Source: Noviluteimonas gilva
GTDB taxonomy: Bacteria; Pseudomonadota; Gammaproteobacteria; Xanthomonadales; Xanthomonadaceae
Length of the DNA stretch: 64,000 nt
Assembly: GCF_009740395.1 (NCBI RefSeq)
Contig: NZ_WOXT01000003.1
Span: 124,001 to 188,000 of the forward strand
Direction: 5' to 3'
The position numbers were made by a program, and so were the translations under genes. The notes beneath the pieces were generated by a model. The model worked only from the letters and a program-made list of their open reading frames with translations. It ran no database searches and had not been told where the DNA came from. This document shows positions 19,926 to 31,700 of the stretch, piece by piece (the stretch's first letter is position 1; each line of letters starts with the position of its first letter).

Positions 19926-20498
19926 ATGCCGAACCACATGGAAAGTGAAGGCCGGTTGATCTGGATCGACCTGGAAATGACCGGGCTCGATACCGGCCGT
20001 GACTCGATCCTCGAGATCGCCACGATCGTCACCGACTCCAACCTCCAGGTCCTCGCCGAAGGCCCGGAGCTGGCCATCGCGCACCCGGTCTCGGTGCTCG
20101 AGGCGATGGACGAATGGAACCGCACGCAGCACCGCAAGTCGGGCCTGTGGCAGCGCGTGGTCGACAGCCACGTGACGCTCGACGAAGCCGAAGCGCGCAC
20201 GATGGCCTTCCTGTCCGAATGGGTGCCGGCCAACGCCTCGCCCATGTGCGGCAACTCGATCTGCCAGGACCGCCGATTCCTGCATCGGCTCATGCCCGCG
20301 CTCGAAAACCATTTCCACTATCGCAACCTGGACGTCAGCACCGTCAAGGAACTGGCGCGCCGCTGGGCGCCCACGGTGCTGGGTGGTTTGCGCAAGCAAT
20401 CGGCGCACACGGCGCTGAGCGACGTGCGCGATTCGATCGCGGAACTGGCCTACTATCGACGCCACATGGGCCCCCTGTCGGGCCTGCCGACGGGGTAG
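19926..20498 (+). CDS. orn: Oligoribonuclease
   Basis: A 3'-5' exoribonuclease that clears RNA dinucleotides, including pGpG from cyclic-di-GMP breakdown. The 190-residue protein is a DEDDh nuclease. Exo I is [11 protein letters not shown], Exo II is [12 protein letters not shown], and Exo III is [14 protein letters not shown] with the catalytic His/Asp. The start ATG at 19926 or the ATG at 19938 are both possible. A diguanylate cyclase gene begins two bases beyond its stop. Confidence 0.96.
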   Translation: MPNHMESEGRLIWIDLEMTGLDTGRDSILEIATIVTDSNLQVLAEGPELAIAHPVSVLEAMDEWNRTQHRKSGLWQRVVDSHVTLDEAEARTMAFLSEWVPANASPMCGNSICQDRRFLHRLMPALENHFHYRNLDVSTVKELARRWAPTVLGGLRKQSAHTALSDVRDSIAELAYYRRHMGPLSGLPTG

Positions 20499-20499
20499 G

Positions 20500-23451
20500 G
20501 TGCGCCGCTTCCTCGCACTGCTTGCGCTGTGCATCCTCGCTGCCGGCGCGCACGCCGCCGGCAAGCCGGTCAACGCTTACTTCCGCGAAACCTGGACCAC
20601 CCGCGAAGGCCTGCCGCACAACCAGGTCAACGCGATCGCGCAGACGCCCGACGGGTATCTGTGGTTCGGCACCTGGGAAGGCCTGGTCCGCTACAACGGG
20701 CTCGAATTCCACGTCATCGACCGCCGCAACACGCCGGCGCTGCGCGACAACGGCATCCGTTCGATCCGCGTCGCGCCCGACGGCGCGCTCGTCATCGGCA
20801 CATCGCGCGGTGGCGTGAGCGTGCTGCGCAAGGGCGCGTGGCGCACCTACGGCAAGCGCGACGGCCTGGCGCAGGACGAGGTGATGGATGCGGTACTCGA
20901 TGCGAAGGGGCGCCTGTGGGTCGCCACCGAAAGCGCGGGCATGACGCGCATCGATGCCGACGGCCGCGCACACCAGTACAACCAGGCGACGGGCCTTCCG
21001 ACCAACATCACCTTCGGCCTGGTGCGTGATCGCGACGACACGGTGTGGCTGTCGAGTGCCGCGGGTGTCGTGCGCTTCGTCGGCGACAAGGCGCCGGTGG
21101 TCTACAACGAAGACGACGGACTGCCGGACGCGCCGATCTTCCATCTGGAACAGATGGCCGACGGCACGCTGTACGCCGGCACCGAACGCGGCGCATATCG
21201 GCGCGTCGGCGAGCGCTTCGAACTGGTTTCGACCACGTTGCCCGCCGACGGCGTGCCGAGCCTGGTGCGCGACAACGCCGGCGACCTGTGGGTCGGCACG
21301 ATCAACCACGGCCTGCTGCGCCTGGGCGCGGATGGCACGCTCGATAATTTGAGCAGCCAGAAAGGCTTGCCGAACAATCGCGTCGCGGCCTTGTTCGTCG
21401 ATCGCGAAGGCAGCCTGTGGGCCGGCACCAACGCGGGCCTGTTGCGCTTGCGCGATGCGCCGTTCACCACGTTCAACACCGAGCAGGGCCTGAGCGACGA
21501 CTACGTGCGCGCGATCGTGCAGGGCCGCGACCGCAGCATCTGGATCGGCACCAGCCGCGGCTTGAATCGCTGGAAGGACGGCAAGGTCGTCGATGTGCTG
21601 ACCAGCGCCGACGGACTTCCGGGCGATTCGATCCTGAGCCTGCTCGCCGAAAACGACGACAGCCTGTGGGTCGGCACCTACGTCGGCGGCTTGTTGCGAT
21701 TGCGCGACCGCAAGGTCGTCGAGCATTACGACACCGCGAGCGGATTGCCGGGAAGCAACCAGATCCGCGCGCTCGCGCACGGGCTCGACGGGTCGCTGTG
21801 GATCGGCACCTCGCGCGGCCTGGTGCAGATGAAGGACGGCAAGTTCCGTCTCTTCGGTTCGGCCGCGGGCCTGCCGCGCGATTTCGTCCTCGCCCTGCAT
21901 GTCGCGCGCGATGGCGCGGTGTGGGTCGGCACGGCCAACGGCGCGGCGCGCGTGGTCGACGAACGCGTCGAACCGATCGACCTGCATCGCATGAACGATG
22001 CGCAGGACGTCTTCGACTTCCACGAAGACGGCGACGGCACGGTGTGGATCGCGACCGACCGCGGCCTGGTGCGTTATCGCAACGGGCAGGTGGCGTCGAT
22101 CGGATTGGCGCAAGGGTTGCCGATCGACACCTTGTTCCAGGTGGTCGACGACCAGGCGGGCAGCTTGTGGCTCACGTCCAATCGCGGCGTGTTGCGTGTC
22201 GCGCGCCGCGATGCCGAAGCGGTGTTGGCGGGCAAGCAGCGCACGGTGAATCCCGATCAGTTCGGCGAACCCGATGGTTTGGCGAGCAGCCAGGCGAACG
22301 GCGGTTCCGGGCCCGCGGCGATTCGCGATGCGCAAGGGCGCCTTTGGGTCGCGACCGCGCGCGGCGCGGCGATGGTCGATCCGACCGTGTTGCACAGTTA
22401 TCGCCGGCAATTGGCGCCGGTGGTGATCGAACAGGTCATCGCCGACGATCGCGAGTTGCCCGCGCAGGCGAAACTCGTCCTGCCGCCGGGCACGCGCAAA
22501 CTCGAATTCCACTACGCGGGCCTGAGTTTCCAGATGCCGCGCCTGCTGCGCTATCGCTATCGGCTCGAAGGCGTGGACGCGGGTTGGAACGAACGCGGCA
22601 ACCAGCGCGTCGCGCAATACACCAACCTCGGGCCCGGCAAATATCGCTTCCTGGTGTCTTCATCGGCGCCGGGGTTGGGGCAGGGCTGGAATCCCGACGC
22701 AACCGCGCTCGAGATCGAGATCCAGCCGCAGGTGTGGCAGAACGCGTGGTTCATGGCCGCGTGCATGGCGGCGATCGCGCTGCTGGTGTTCTTCTACATC
22801 CGCTGGCGCACGCGCAGCCTGCGCGTGCGTGCGATCGAACTGGAGCGCGTGGTCGAAGAACGCACGCGCGATCTGCGCGAACAAACCTCGCGCCTGCTCG
22901 TGGCCGATGAAGAAAAGACGCGCCTGCTGCACCAGTTGCAGGACAAGTCGGAAGCCTTCGAACGCCAGGCGCGCGAAGATGCGCTGACCGGCTTGCAGAA
23001 CCGACGCAGCCTGGACGAAGGGCTGGCGCGGGCGTACGAGGCGGCGGTGCGCACGCAGCAGCCGCTGAGTTTCGCACTGCTCGACATCGACAACTTCAAG
23101 CGTATCAACGACGAGTACTCGCACGCCGCGGGCGATGAAGCCTTGCGCGAGGTTGCGCGCGTGTTGCTGGAATCGCTGAACCACGATGCGTTGCTCGCGC
23201 GCTGGGGCGGCGAGGAGTTCGCGGTCCTGTTCCCGGCCACGACGCTCGACCAGGCGCGCGCGCGTTGTGAAACGGCGCGCGCCGCAATCGAAGCCCTGAA
23301 TTGCGATGCGTTCGCGCCCGGTTGGCGCATGACGCTGAGCGGCGGCGTGTGCGACCGCACGGGATTTGCGCACCACGAACGCCTCGTGCGGCGCGCGGAT
23401 CAGTTGCTGTACGAGGCGAAACGGGCGGGGCGCAATCGCATCGTGGGATAG
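20500..23451 (+). CDS. Periplasmic-propeller sensor diguanylate cyclase
   Basis: Makes cyclic-di-GMP in response to an unknown periplasmic signal. The 983-residue protein has a signal peptide (residues 1-20, ending AHAA). A large two-component-regulator-type propeller follows (about 25-620), with many repeats of the form GxLWVGT.GLxR. A Y_Y_Y domain (FHYAGLSFQMPRLLRYRYRLEG onward, about 660-735) leads to one transmembrane helix (MAACMAAIALLVFFYIRW), a coiled coil (about 775-820) and a GGDEF domain with GGEEF at residues 903-907. An inhibitory RxxD is not obvious. It starts with GTG at 20500, one base after the orn stop codon, so it is likely cotranscribed. Confidence 0.93.
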   Translation: MRRFLALLALCILAAGAHAAGKPVNAYFRETWTTREGLPHNQVNAIAQTPDGYLWFGTWEGLVRYNGLEFHVIDRRNTPALRDNGIRSIRVAPDGALVIGTSRGGVSVLRKGAWRTYGKRDGLAQDEVMDAVLDAKGRLWVATESAGMTRIDADGRAHQYNQATGLPTNITFGLVRDRDDTVWLSSAAGVVRFVGDKAPVVYNEDDGLPDAPIFHLEQMADGTLYAGTERGAYRRVGERFELVSTTLPADGVPSLVRDNAGDLWVGTINHGLLRLGADGTLDNLSSQKGLPNNRVAALFVDREGSLWAGTNAGLLRLRDAPFTTFNTEQGLSDDYVRAIVQGRDRSIWIGTSRGLNRWKDGKVVDVLTSADGLPGDSILSLLAENDDSLWVGTYVGGLLRLRDRKVVEHYDTASGLPGSNQIRALAHGLDGSLWIGTSRGLVQMKDGKFRLFGSAAGLPRDFVLALHVARDGAVWVGTANGAARVVDERVEPIDLHRMNDAQDVFDFHEDGDGTVWIATDRGLVRYRNGQVASIGLAQGLPIDTLFQVVDDQAGSLWLTSNRGVLRVARRDAEAVLAGKQRTVNPDQFGEPDGLASSQANGGSGPAAIRDAQGRLWVATARGAAMVDPTVLHSYRRQLAPVVIEQVIADDRELPAQAKLVLPPGTRKLEFHYAGLSFQMPRLLRYRYRLEGVDAGWNERGNQRVAQYTNLGPGKYRFLVSSSAPGLGQGWNPDATALEIEIQPQVWQNAWFMAACMAAIALLVFFYIRWRTRSLRVRAIELERVVEERTRDLREQTSRLLVADEEKTRLLHQLQDKSEAFERQAREDALTGLQNRRSLDEGLARAYEAAVRTQQPLSFALLDIDNFKRINDEYSHAAGDEALREVARVLLESLNHDALLARWGGEEFAVLFPATTLDQARARCETARAAIEALNCDAFAPGWRMTLSGGVCDRTGFAHHERLVRRADQLLYEAKRAGRNRIVG

Positions 23452-23466
23452 CGACGCAATCTGGGG

Positions 23467-23489
23467 GCAAGGGGGGCTTGGCCCCCCTT
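23467..23489. repeat. Palindrome CAAGGGGGGC-TTG-GCCCCCCTTG
   Basis: Perfect 10-base inverted repeat with a 3-base loop between two converging genes (the cyclase and ppsA). There is no T-run in either direction. It probably belongs to the same dispersed palindrome family as 15105-15123 and 55297-55315, and it may act as an mRNA 3' end barrier. Confidence 0.5.
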
Positions 23490-23499
23490 GAACCCCGTG

Positions 23500-25896
<2,397 letters not shown>

Positions 25897-25982
25897 CGGA
25901 AGGGGGGAGGAATGCGGCAAGCGCCGGCGGCGCCGCCACGAAGCGCGGTATTTTACAGGCCCCGCGTCCTCATCGCCTCCAC

Positions 25983-26804
25983 ATGACCCAGACCCGCCCG
26001 GTCTTCTACGTTTCCGACGGCACCGGCATCACGGCCGAGACCATCGGCCACAGCCTGCTGACCCAGTTCGCCGACACGCGATTCACCACCGACCGCATCT
26101 CCTTCGTCGACACGGCGGAGAAGGCCCGGGAGGCCGCCAATCGCATTCGTGAGGCCGGGGAGGCCGCGGGCGCGCGGCCCATCGTGGTCAACTCGTGCGT
26201 CGACAACGAGCTGTACCGCATCCTCGCCGAGAGCGGCGGGCTGATGCTGGACATCTTCGCGCCCTTCATCGAGCCGCTGGAACGCGAACTCGGCGAGCAG
26301 CGCTCGCTGCGGGTGGGGCAGGCGCACGGCATGGTGAACTTCGAGGCCTACCACCGCCGCATCAACGCGATGAACTACGCGCTGACGCACGACGACGGCA
26401 TGATCATGGACTTCGAGGATGCCGAGATCATCCTGGTCGGCGTGTCGCGCGCGGGCAAGACGCCGACGTGCGTGTATCTCGCGCTGCATTACGGGATTCG
26501 CGCGGCCAACTATCCGCTGACCGAAGAAGACCTCGAGGCCGACAGGCTGCCGGCGAAGCTGCGCTCGCATCGCCACAAGTTGTTCGGCTTGACGATCGAT
26601 CCGATCCGACTGCACCAGATCCGCCAGGAACGCCGGCCCAATTCGCGTTACTCGCAACTGGATACGTGCAAGCGCGAAGTCGCGCAGGCCGAGCACATCT
26701 TCCTCAACGAGAAGTTGACGACGCTGAGCACCACGCACACGTCGATCGAAGAGATCGCAAGCAAGGTGTTGACCACGCTCGGCATCCACCGCGAGATGTT
26801 CTGA
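25983..26804 (+). CDS. ppsR: PEP synthetase regulatory protein (kinase/pyrophosphorylase)
   Basis: ADP-dependent threonine kinase and Pi-dependent phosphorylase that switches PpsA off and on. The 273-residue protein has the DUF299 hallmarks: [21 protein letters not shown] at the N-terminus, the P-loop-like [15 protein letters not shown] from about residue 153, and the C-terminal helical block [11 protein letters not shown]. The start ATG at 25983 is preceded by GCCTCCAC. The divergent pairing with ppsA is conserved in many proteobacteria and supports the assignment. Confidence 0.96.
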   Translation: MTQTRPVFYVSDGTGITAETIGHSLLTQFADTRFTTDRISFVDTAEKAREAANRIREAGEAAGARPIVVNSCVDNELYRILAESGGLMLDIFAPFIEPLERELGEQRSLRVGQAHGMVNFEAYHRRINAMNYALTHDDGMIMDFEDAEIILVGVSRAGKTPTCVYLALHYGIRAANYPLTEEDLEADRLPAKLRSHRHKLFGLTIDPIRLHQIRQERRPNSRYSQLDTCKREVAQAEHIFLNEKLTTLSTTHTSIEEIASKVLTTLGIHREMF

Positions 26805-26938
26805 CAGCGTGAAGCGCGCACCTGAAATTCGTTTGAATTCCGGCGTGCGTTGGCTCGCGTTGGGAAACTAAACGTTAGGCCTGTCCGGGCGTGCCGTCAA
26901 TGCTGCCGCAAGCGGTTTCCGGCGTGTAGGATCGGGCC

Positions 26939-27427
26939 ATGAGCAGCATCGCTTCCCGCACCACGCGCATCCCTCGACTGAGCCGGTTCGGCTGGCTCAT
27001 GGCGTTGTACGCAGAGAACCACGTGCGCCTGGTGCGCCTGTTCGAACCGCAGCACCTGGCGGTCGGACGGTATGTGTCCAGTGTCGGCGACGGGCTCGAC
27101 GTGGTGCTCGATGTCGTCGAGATCCACGCCTACACCGTCGAACTGCGATTGAGCTACGCCATCCGCGATCCGCTCACCGGCCAGCCCGATCCCTCCGCGC
27201 ACCTGCGGCTGTATCGCGATGCGAAGCAGGTCGAAGCCACGCACTGTTATGTCGGCCGCCGCTGGCAGGACGTCATCGGCATGTATCCGCCGCCGGCCGA
27301 AGTGGTCTGCCATCGCCTGCGCATGAACACCTTCCTCGGCAAGTGGATCCAGTACCTGGCCGAGCAGGGTCACGGCGTGGCGACGTTGGTGCCGGTTCCC
27401 GACGCGACGACCACGATTGCAGCGTGA
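26939..27427 (+). CDS. DUF1249 family protein (YqiB-like)
   Basis: A 162-residue cytosolic protein of unknown function. It resembles E. coli YqiB (DUF1249): a RFGWLMALYAENHVRLVRLF start, a central beta region LDVVLDVVEIHAYTVELRLSY, and the end motif RLRMNTFLGKWIQYLAEQGHG. The start ATG at 26939 lies in a 134-base gap after ppsR in which I see no clear promoter. The tRNA operon promoter begins 30 bases after its stop. Confidence 0.8.
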   Translation: MSSIASRTTRIPRLSRFGWLMALYAENHVRLVRLFEPQHLAVGRYVSSVGDGLDVVLDVVEIHAYTVELRLSYAIRDPLTGQPDPSAHLRLYRDAKQVEATHCYVGRRWQDVIGMYPPPAEVVCHRLRMNTFLGKWIQYLAEQGHGVATLVPVPDATTTIAA

Positions 27428-27456
27428 TGTTGTCCGCACGAAGTTGCGAAAAGGTG

Positions 27457-27485
27457 TTGACGCTCCGCAGGACGCCCCCTAAACT
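27457..27485 (+). promoter_or_regulatory. Promoter of the tRNA-Ala/tRNA-Glu operon
   Basis: TTGACG (27457-27462), an exact 17-base spacer, and TAAACT (27480-27485), ending 18 bases before the first tRNA nucleotide. This is the best sigma-70 promoter seen in the window. Confidence 0.75.
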
Positions 27486-27503
27486 TTCGGGCTCACCAGC
27501 AGT

Positions 27504-27579
27504 GGGGCCATAGCTCAGCTGGGAGAGCGCCTGCATGGCATGCAGGAGGTCGCCGGTTCGATCCCGGCTGGCTCCACCA
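27504..27579 (+). tRNA. tRNA-Ala (GGC)
   Basis: 76 bases with encoded CCA. The acceptor arms GGGGCCA and TGGCTCC pair with one G-T. The D arm is TAGCTCAGCTGGGAGAGC, the T loop is GGTTCGATCC, and the anticodon GGC is at 27537-27539 in the loop of the CTGCA/TGCAG stem. Confidence 0.96.
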
Positions 27580-27605
27580 AAAAATTCAAGCTGCAAACCG
27601 CTACT

Positions 27606-27681
27606 GTCCCCATCGTCTAGAGGCCTAGGACATTACCCTTTCACGGTAGCGACCGGGGTTCGAATCCCCGTGGGGACGCCA
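27606..27681 (+). tRNA. tRNA-Glu (TTC)
   Basis: 76 bases with encoded CCA. The acceptor GTCCCCA pairs with TGGGGAC; the T arm contains GGTTCGAATCC. The anticodon TTC is at 27640-27642 in a 7-base loop. It is the second gene of a two-tRNA transcript, 26 bases after tRNA-Ala. Confidence 0.96.
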
Positions 27682-27691
27682 ATCAAGCAAG

Positions 27692-27718
27692 AAGGGCCGC
27701 TGAAAAGCGGCCCTTTTT
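27692..27718 (+). terminator. Terminator of the tRNA operon
   Basis: A perfect 10-base stem AAGGGCCGCT/AGCGGCCCTT with a GAAA tetraloop, running into TTTTT. It ends 31 bases before the glutathione transferase ATG. Confidence 0.9.
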
Positions 27719-27749
27719 GTTTTGACGCCCGGCGTCGATACTCGGGCCG

Positions 27750-28400
27750 ATGACGATCACCATCACCGCGTTCGAACGCTCGCCCGATGGCGGCAAGGGA
27801 CTGGCGCGCGATACGCGCGTGCGCTGGGCGCTCGAAGAAGTGGGGCAGCCCTACGCCGTTCGCCTGGTCCCGCATGCGGCGATGCAGGCACCCGCGCATC
27901 TGCGGCTGCATCCCTTCGGCCAGATTCCGACTTACGAAGAAGGCGACCTCGTGCTGTTCGAGACGGGCGCGATCGTCTTCCACATCGCGCAGCACCACGC
28001 GGGCCTGTTGCCCGACGACGCCGATGCCCGCGCACGCGCGATCACCTGGATGTTCGCCGCGCTCAGCACGATGGAGCCGCCGATCCTCGAACTGGTCATC
28101 GTCAAGTTCATCGAAGGCGACAAGCCCTGGAGCAAGGAACGCCTGCCCCTGGTGCTCGATCGCATCCGCAATCGGCTCGGCCAACTTTCCGTTCGACTGG
28201 GCGATGCCGACTGGCTCGATGGAGCGTTCAGCGCGGGCGACCTGATGATGGTGTCGGTGCTGCTCCGCGTGCGCGCGTCGGGATTGCTCGACGAATATCC
28301 GAACCTCGCGGCCTATGTCGCCCGCGGCGAAGCACGTGCCGCCTACAAGCGCGCCTTCGCCGCGCAGTACGCGATCAACGCCGCGCCAACACCGGGCTGA
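27750..28400 (+). CDS. Glutathione S-transferase family protein
   Basis: Probable glutathione-dependent transferase or thiol-redox enzyme; substrate unknown. The 216-residue protein has an N-terminal thioredoxin-like domain (residues 1-80) containing VRWALEEVGQPYAVRL, the cis-proline segment FGQIPTYEEGDLVLFETGAIV, and a C-terminal all-helical domain with the N-capping-type motif FSAGDLMMVSVLLRV. A -10-like GATACT (27737-27742) is so close to the ATG at 27750 that a leaderless transcript is possible. Confidence 0.88.
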   Translation: MTITITAFERSPDGGKGLARDTRVRWALEEVGQPYAVRLVPHAAMQAPAHLRLHPFGQIPTYEEGDLVLFETGAIVFHIAQHHAGLLPDDADARARAITWMFAALSTMEPPILELVIVKFIEGDKPWSKERLPLVLDRIRNRLGQLSVRLGDADWLDGAFSAGDLMMVSVLLRVRASGLLDEYPNLAAYVARGEARAAYKRAFAAQYAINAAPTPG

Positions 28401-28789
28401 TCGCGCGACGCAAATGTCGAATCACGCGACGCACTTGTTCGAAACCTGACGCGCCGCGTCACCTGCCGCATTTTCATTTCGTTTTCAATAGCGAAACCGT
28501 TTGCGCGCGTGATGTTTTCGTTTAAAGTGCGATCCGCATCCCACTTCGGCTGAAAGGGGATCGGTTGTAAATGCCGAAGGGGGACCGGGCGCGGCGTCAT
28601 CGAAGCGTTCCGACAGGCACCAGGCGGTGCCGAAGCAGGGGGAAAACTCGAATCGTCTCGACGGCCCGGCTGGCTTCGGCTTGCCATGTCCGCTCATTCG
28701 CGTAGCCATCTGGCGCGAGTGCGCGTACGGCTGCGCGCGTTCGCCGGGTTCCCGCTGCTGCCACTCCATGCAGTCGATCGGGAAACGGA
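28401..28789 (+). other. 389-base leader/promoter region of the giant repeat protein
   Basis: No gene is seen. An AT-richer patch (about 28470-28530) holds a possible promoter: TTGCGC at 28500 and TTTAAA at about 28522. The roughly 250 bases after it, up to the ATG at 28790, would be an unusually long 5' leader. It contains a small hairpin GGCACC/GGTGCC near 28615-28630. I checked for a cyclic-di-GMP riboswitch and did not recognise one. Confidence 0.4.
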
Positions 28790-31700
28790 ATGAATCTGCT
28801 GAACCTGCGCCGGGCCGCCTTCCGCACCATCGCGATGTTGGGTTTGGGTGTCGCGCTCCTCGCGCCGCATTTCGCACACGCCTCTTCGACCATCCGCACC
28901 TTCGCGGTGCGCAAGACCTTTACCCAGCGCGGCGACGCGCTGCTGGTCGGCAACACGCTGCTGACGTGCCCCACGGCGGCGTCGGGGTGCACGACCGCGC
29001 AGAACGGGTCGGGCAACAACAACGACTTCGCGATGACGTGGGTCGACATCGATGGCGATGGGTCGACCTTCAACTCCTCGCGCGCGACGCTGACGCTGCC
29101 GGTAGGCGCGACGGTGAGCTACGCGGCCCTGTACTGGGGCGGCGACAGCGCGGGCGCGCCGACGCCGGCGAGCCGCAACCTCGTGCGCTTCGCGACGCCG
29201 GCGGCCGGTTATTCGAACGTCACCTCCAGCAGCCTCGACGTCTCCGGCACGCGTTACGCCGCGTTCGCCGACGTCACCACGCAGGTGCAGGCCGGCGGCT
29301 CGGGCGTGTACGCGGTGGCGAACCTGCAGGCGAGCACCGGTGCGGATCATTACGGCGGCTGGAGCCTGGTCGTCATCTACAAGCTCGCCACCGACACGCT
29401 GCGCAACCTCACGCTGTTCGACGGCTATCTCGAGATCAACACCACCTCGCCGAGCTTCGTCACCACGCCGGTGTCGGGCTTCCGCACGCCGCCCGCGGGC
29501 GCGGTCAACACGCGCATCGGCCTGGTCGCGTTCGAAGGCGACAACAACTTCACCGGCGACCAGTTCCTGATCAACGGCACCACGCAGCTCACCGATGCGC
29601 TGAACCCCGCGACCAACGTCTTCAATTCGACGAACACGCGCCTGGCCGCGCAGCAGGGTGGCCGCACGCCGTCGCACACGAACCAGTTCGGCTTCGACAT
29701 CGATTACATCTCCGCCGGCGCGGTGCTGGGCAACAACGCGACGAGCGCGAGCCTGACGTTCAACACGACGAGCGAAACCTATTTCCCGACGGTGCTGATG
29801 TTCGCCACCGACGTGTATGAGCCGGAGATCGTCACCAACTTCACCAAGACCGTTTCCGACGGCAACGGCGCGCCGTTCCGCCCGGGCGACGAGCTGACGT
29901 ACACGATCAACGTCACCAATAGCGGCAACGATTTCGCGAACAACACCATCGTCACCGACCCGCTGCCCGTGGGCGTGACCTACGTGCCGAACTCGCTGCA
30001 GGTGGTGAGCGGCGCGAACGCCGGCACCAAGACCGACGGATCGGGCAACGACCAGGCCGAGTACAACGCGGGCACGCGCACCGTGACTTTCCGCGTGGGC
30101 ACCGGCGCCGACCAGACCGTCGGCGGCCAGCTCGTTCCGGCCGCGTCGACCGTGCTGCGCTTCAAGGTCACGATCGATGCCAACCTCGCCAACGGCGCGA
30201 ACATTTCGAACGTCGCGACGATCGGCTATGTCGCCGGCACCACGGGCGACGCCGGCAGCGGCAGCAATCCGCCGACGAGTTTCACCGTCGCGCGCGATAC
30301 GGATCTGTCGATCACCAAGACCGGCCCTGCGACCGTCGGCCTCGGCGGCGCGGTTTCGTACCTGGTGACGGTGTCGAACAGCGGCCCCGAACACGCGAAC
30401 GGCGCGACCGTCACCGACGACGTGCCCAACGCACTCACGGGCGTTGCGATCACCTGCGCCGCCAGCGGTGGCGCGGTGTGTCCGTCGACCACCGGCCTGA
30501 CCGATCTCACGGCGCTCGCGATCGCGACCTTCCCGTCGGGCGGCAGCGTCGCGTTCACCATCACCGGCACCGCGCCGAATGCGGCGACGACGCTGTCGAA
30601 CACCGCGACCGTCGCCGCGCCGTCGAACACCAACGATCCGAACACCGCGAACAACACGGCCGGCCCGGTCACGACGAATGTTTCGCCGGCCGCCGACGTC
30701 TCGCTCGCCAAGACGCTGGTGACCGCGGGTCCGTTCTACGTCGGCCAGTCGCTGCAGTACCAGATCGTCGTGTCGAACGCCGGTCCGCAGGCCGCGGCGA
30801 ATGTCGTCATCTCCGATACGCCGAGCAATCTGTCGATCGGCACCGTGAGCGGCGGCGGTTGTTCCGCGCTGCCGTGCACGATCGCGAGCCTCGCTTCGGG
30901 CGCCAGCGCGACGATCACCGTCAACGCGACGATCAACGCGACCGGTGCGTTCGACAACGGTGCGTCCGCCACGAGCGCGACCAGCGATCCGAACACCGCC
31001 AACAACAGCGATCCGAGCGGCAACGGCGGCACCGCCGTGCAGGGCGCCGACATCACGCTGACCAAGACGCTGATGACCGCCGGCCCGTACGCGATCGGCC
31101 AGGTGATCACCTACCAGTTGGTCGTGCACAACAACGGCCCCGCCAACGCGATGAACGTGGCGGTCTCCGACACGCCCGCCAATCTGACGATCCTGACCGT
31201 GTCGGGCGCCTGCAGCGCGCTGCCGTGCGTGATCAACAGCCTGCCGGACGGTCCGAACCGCATCATCACCGTCACCGCGCAGATCACTGGCGCGACGTTC
31301 GACAACAGCGCCACCGCGTCGAGCCCGGCGCCCGATCCGGTGCCCGGCAACAACGCCGATGCGACGGGCAACGGCGGCACCGCGGGTGCGACCGCCGATC
31401 TCGCGCTGAGCAAGACGCTCGTCACCGCCGGCCCGTATCTCCCCGGGCAGACGGTGCATTACACGATCGTCGTTTCGAACAACGGTCCGTCGGCGGCGGC
31501 GGGTGTCGTGGTCAACGACACGCCGACCAACCTGACGATCCTTAACGTCAGCGGGCCTTGCACGAGCTTCCCGTGCGCGGTCGGCGCCATCGCTTCGGGC
31601 GCCAGCGCGACGATCCAGGTCGATGCGCGCATCGATGCGGCCGGCGCGTTCGACAACGCGGCGACCGCGACGTCGACGTCGACCGATCCCACGCCCGGCA

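Noticed and set aside
26870-26885. CTAAACGTTAGGC resembling integron attC core (GTTRRRY)
   Set aside because: No matching RYYYAAC arm and no hairpin at attC distance upstream; no integrase or cassette nearby.
28401-28789. Possible cyclic-di-GMP (GEMM) riboswitch before the giant gene
   Set aside because: I could not match the GEMM core or its tetraloop-receptor layout. Only a small unrelated hairpin is visible.
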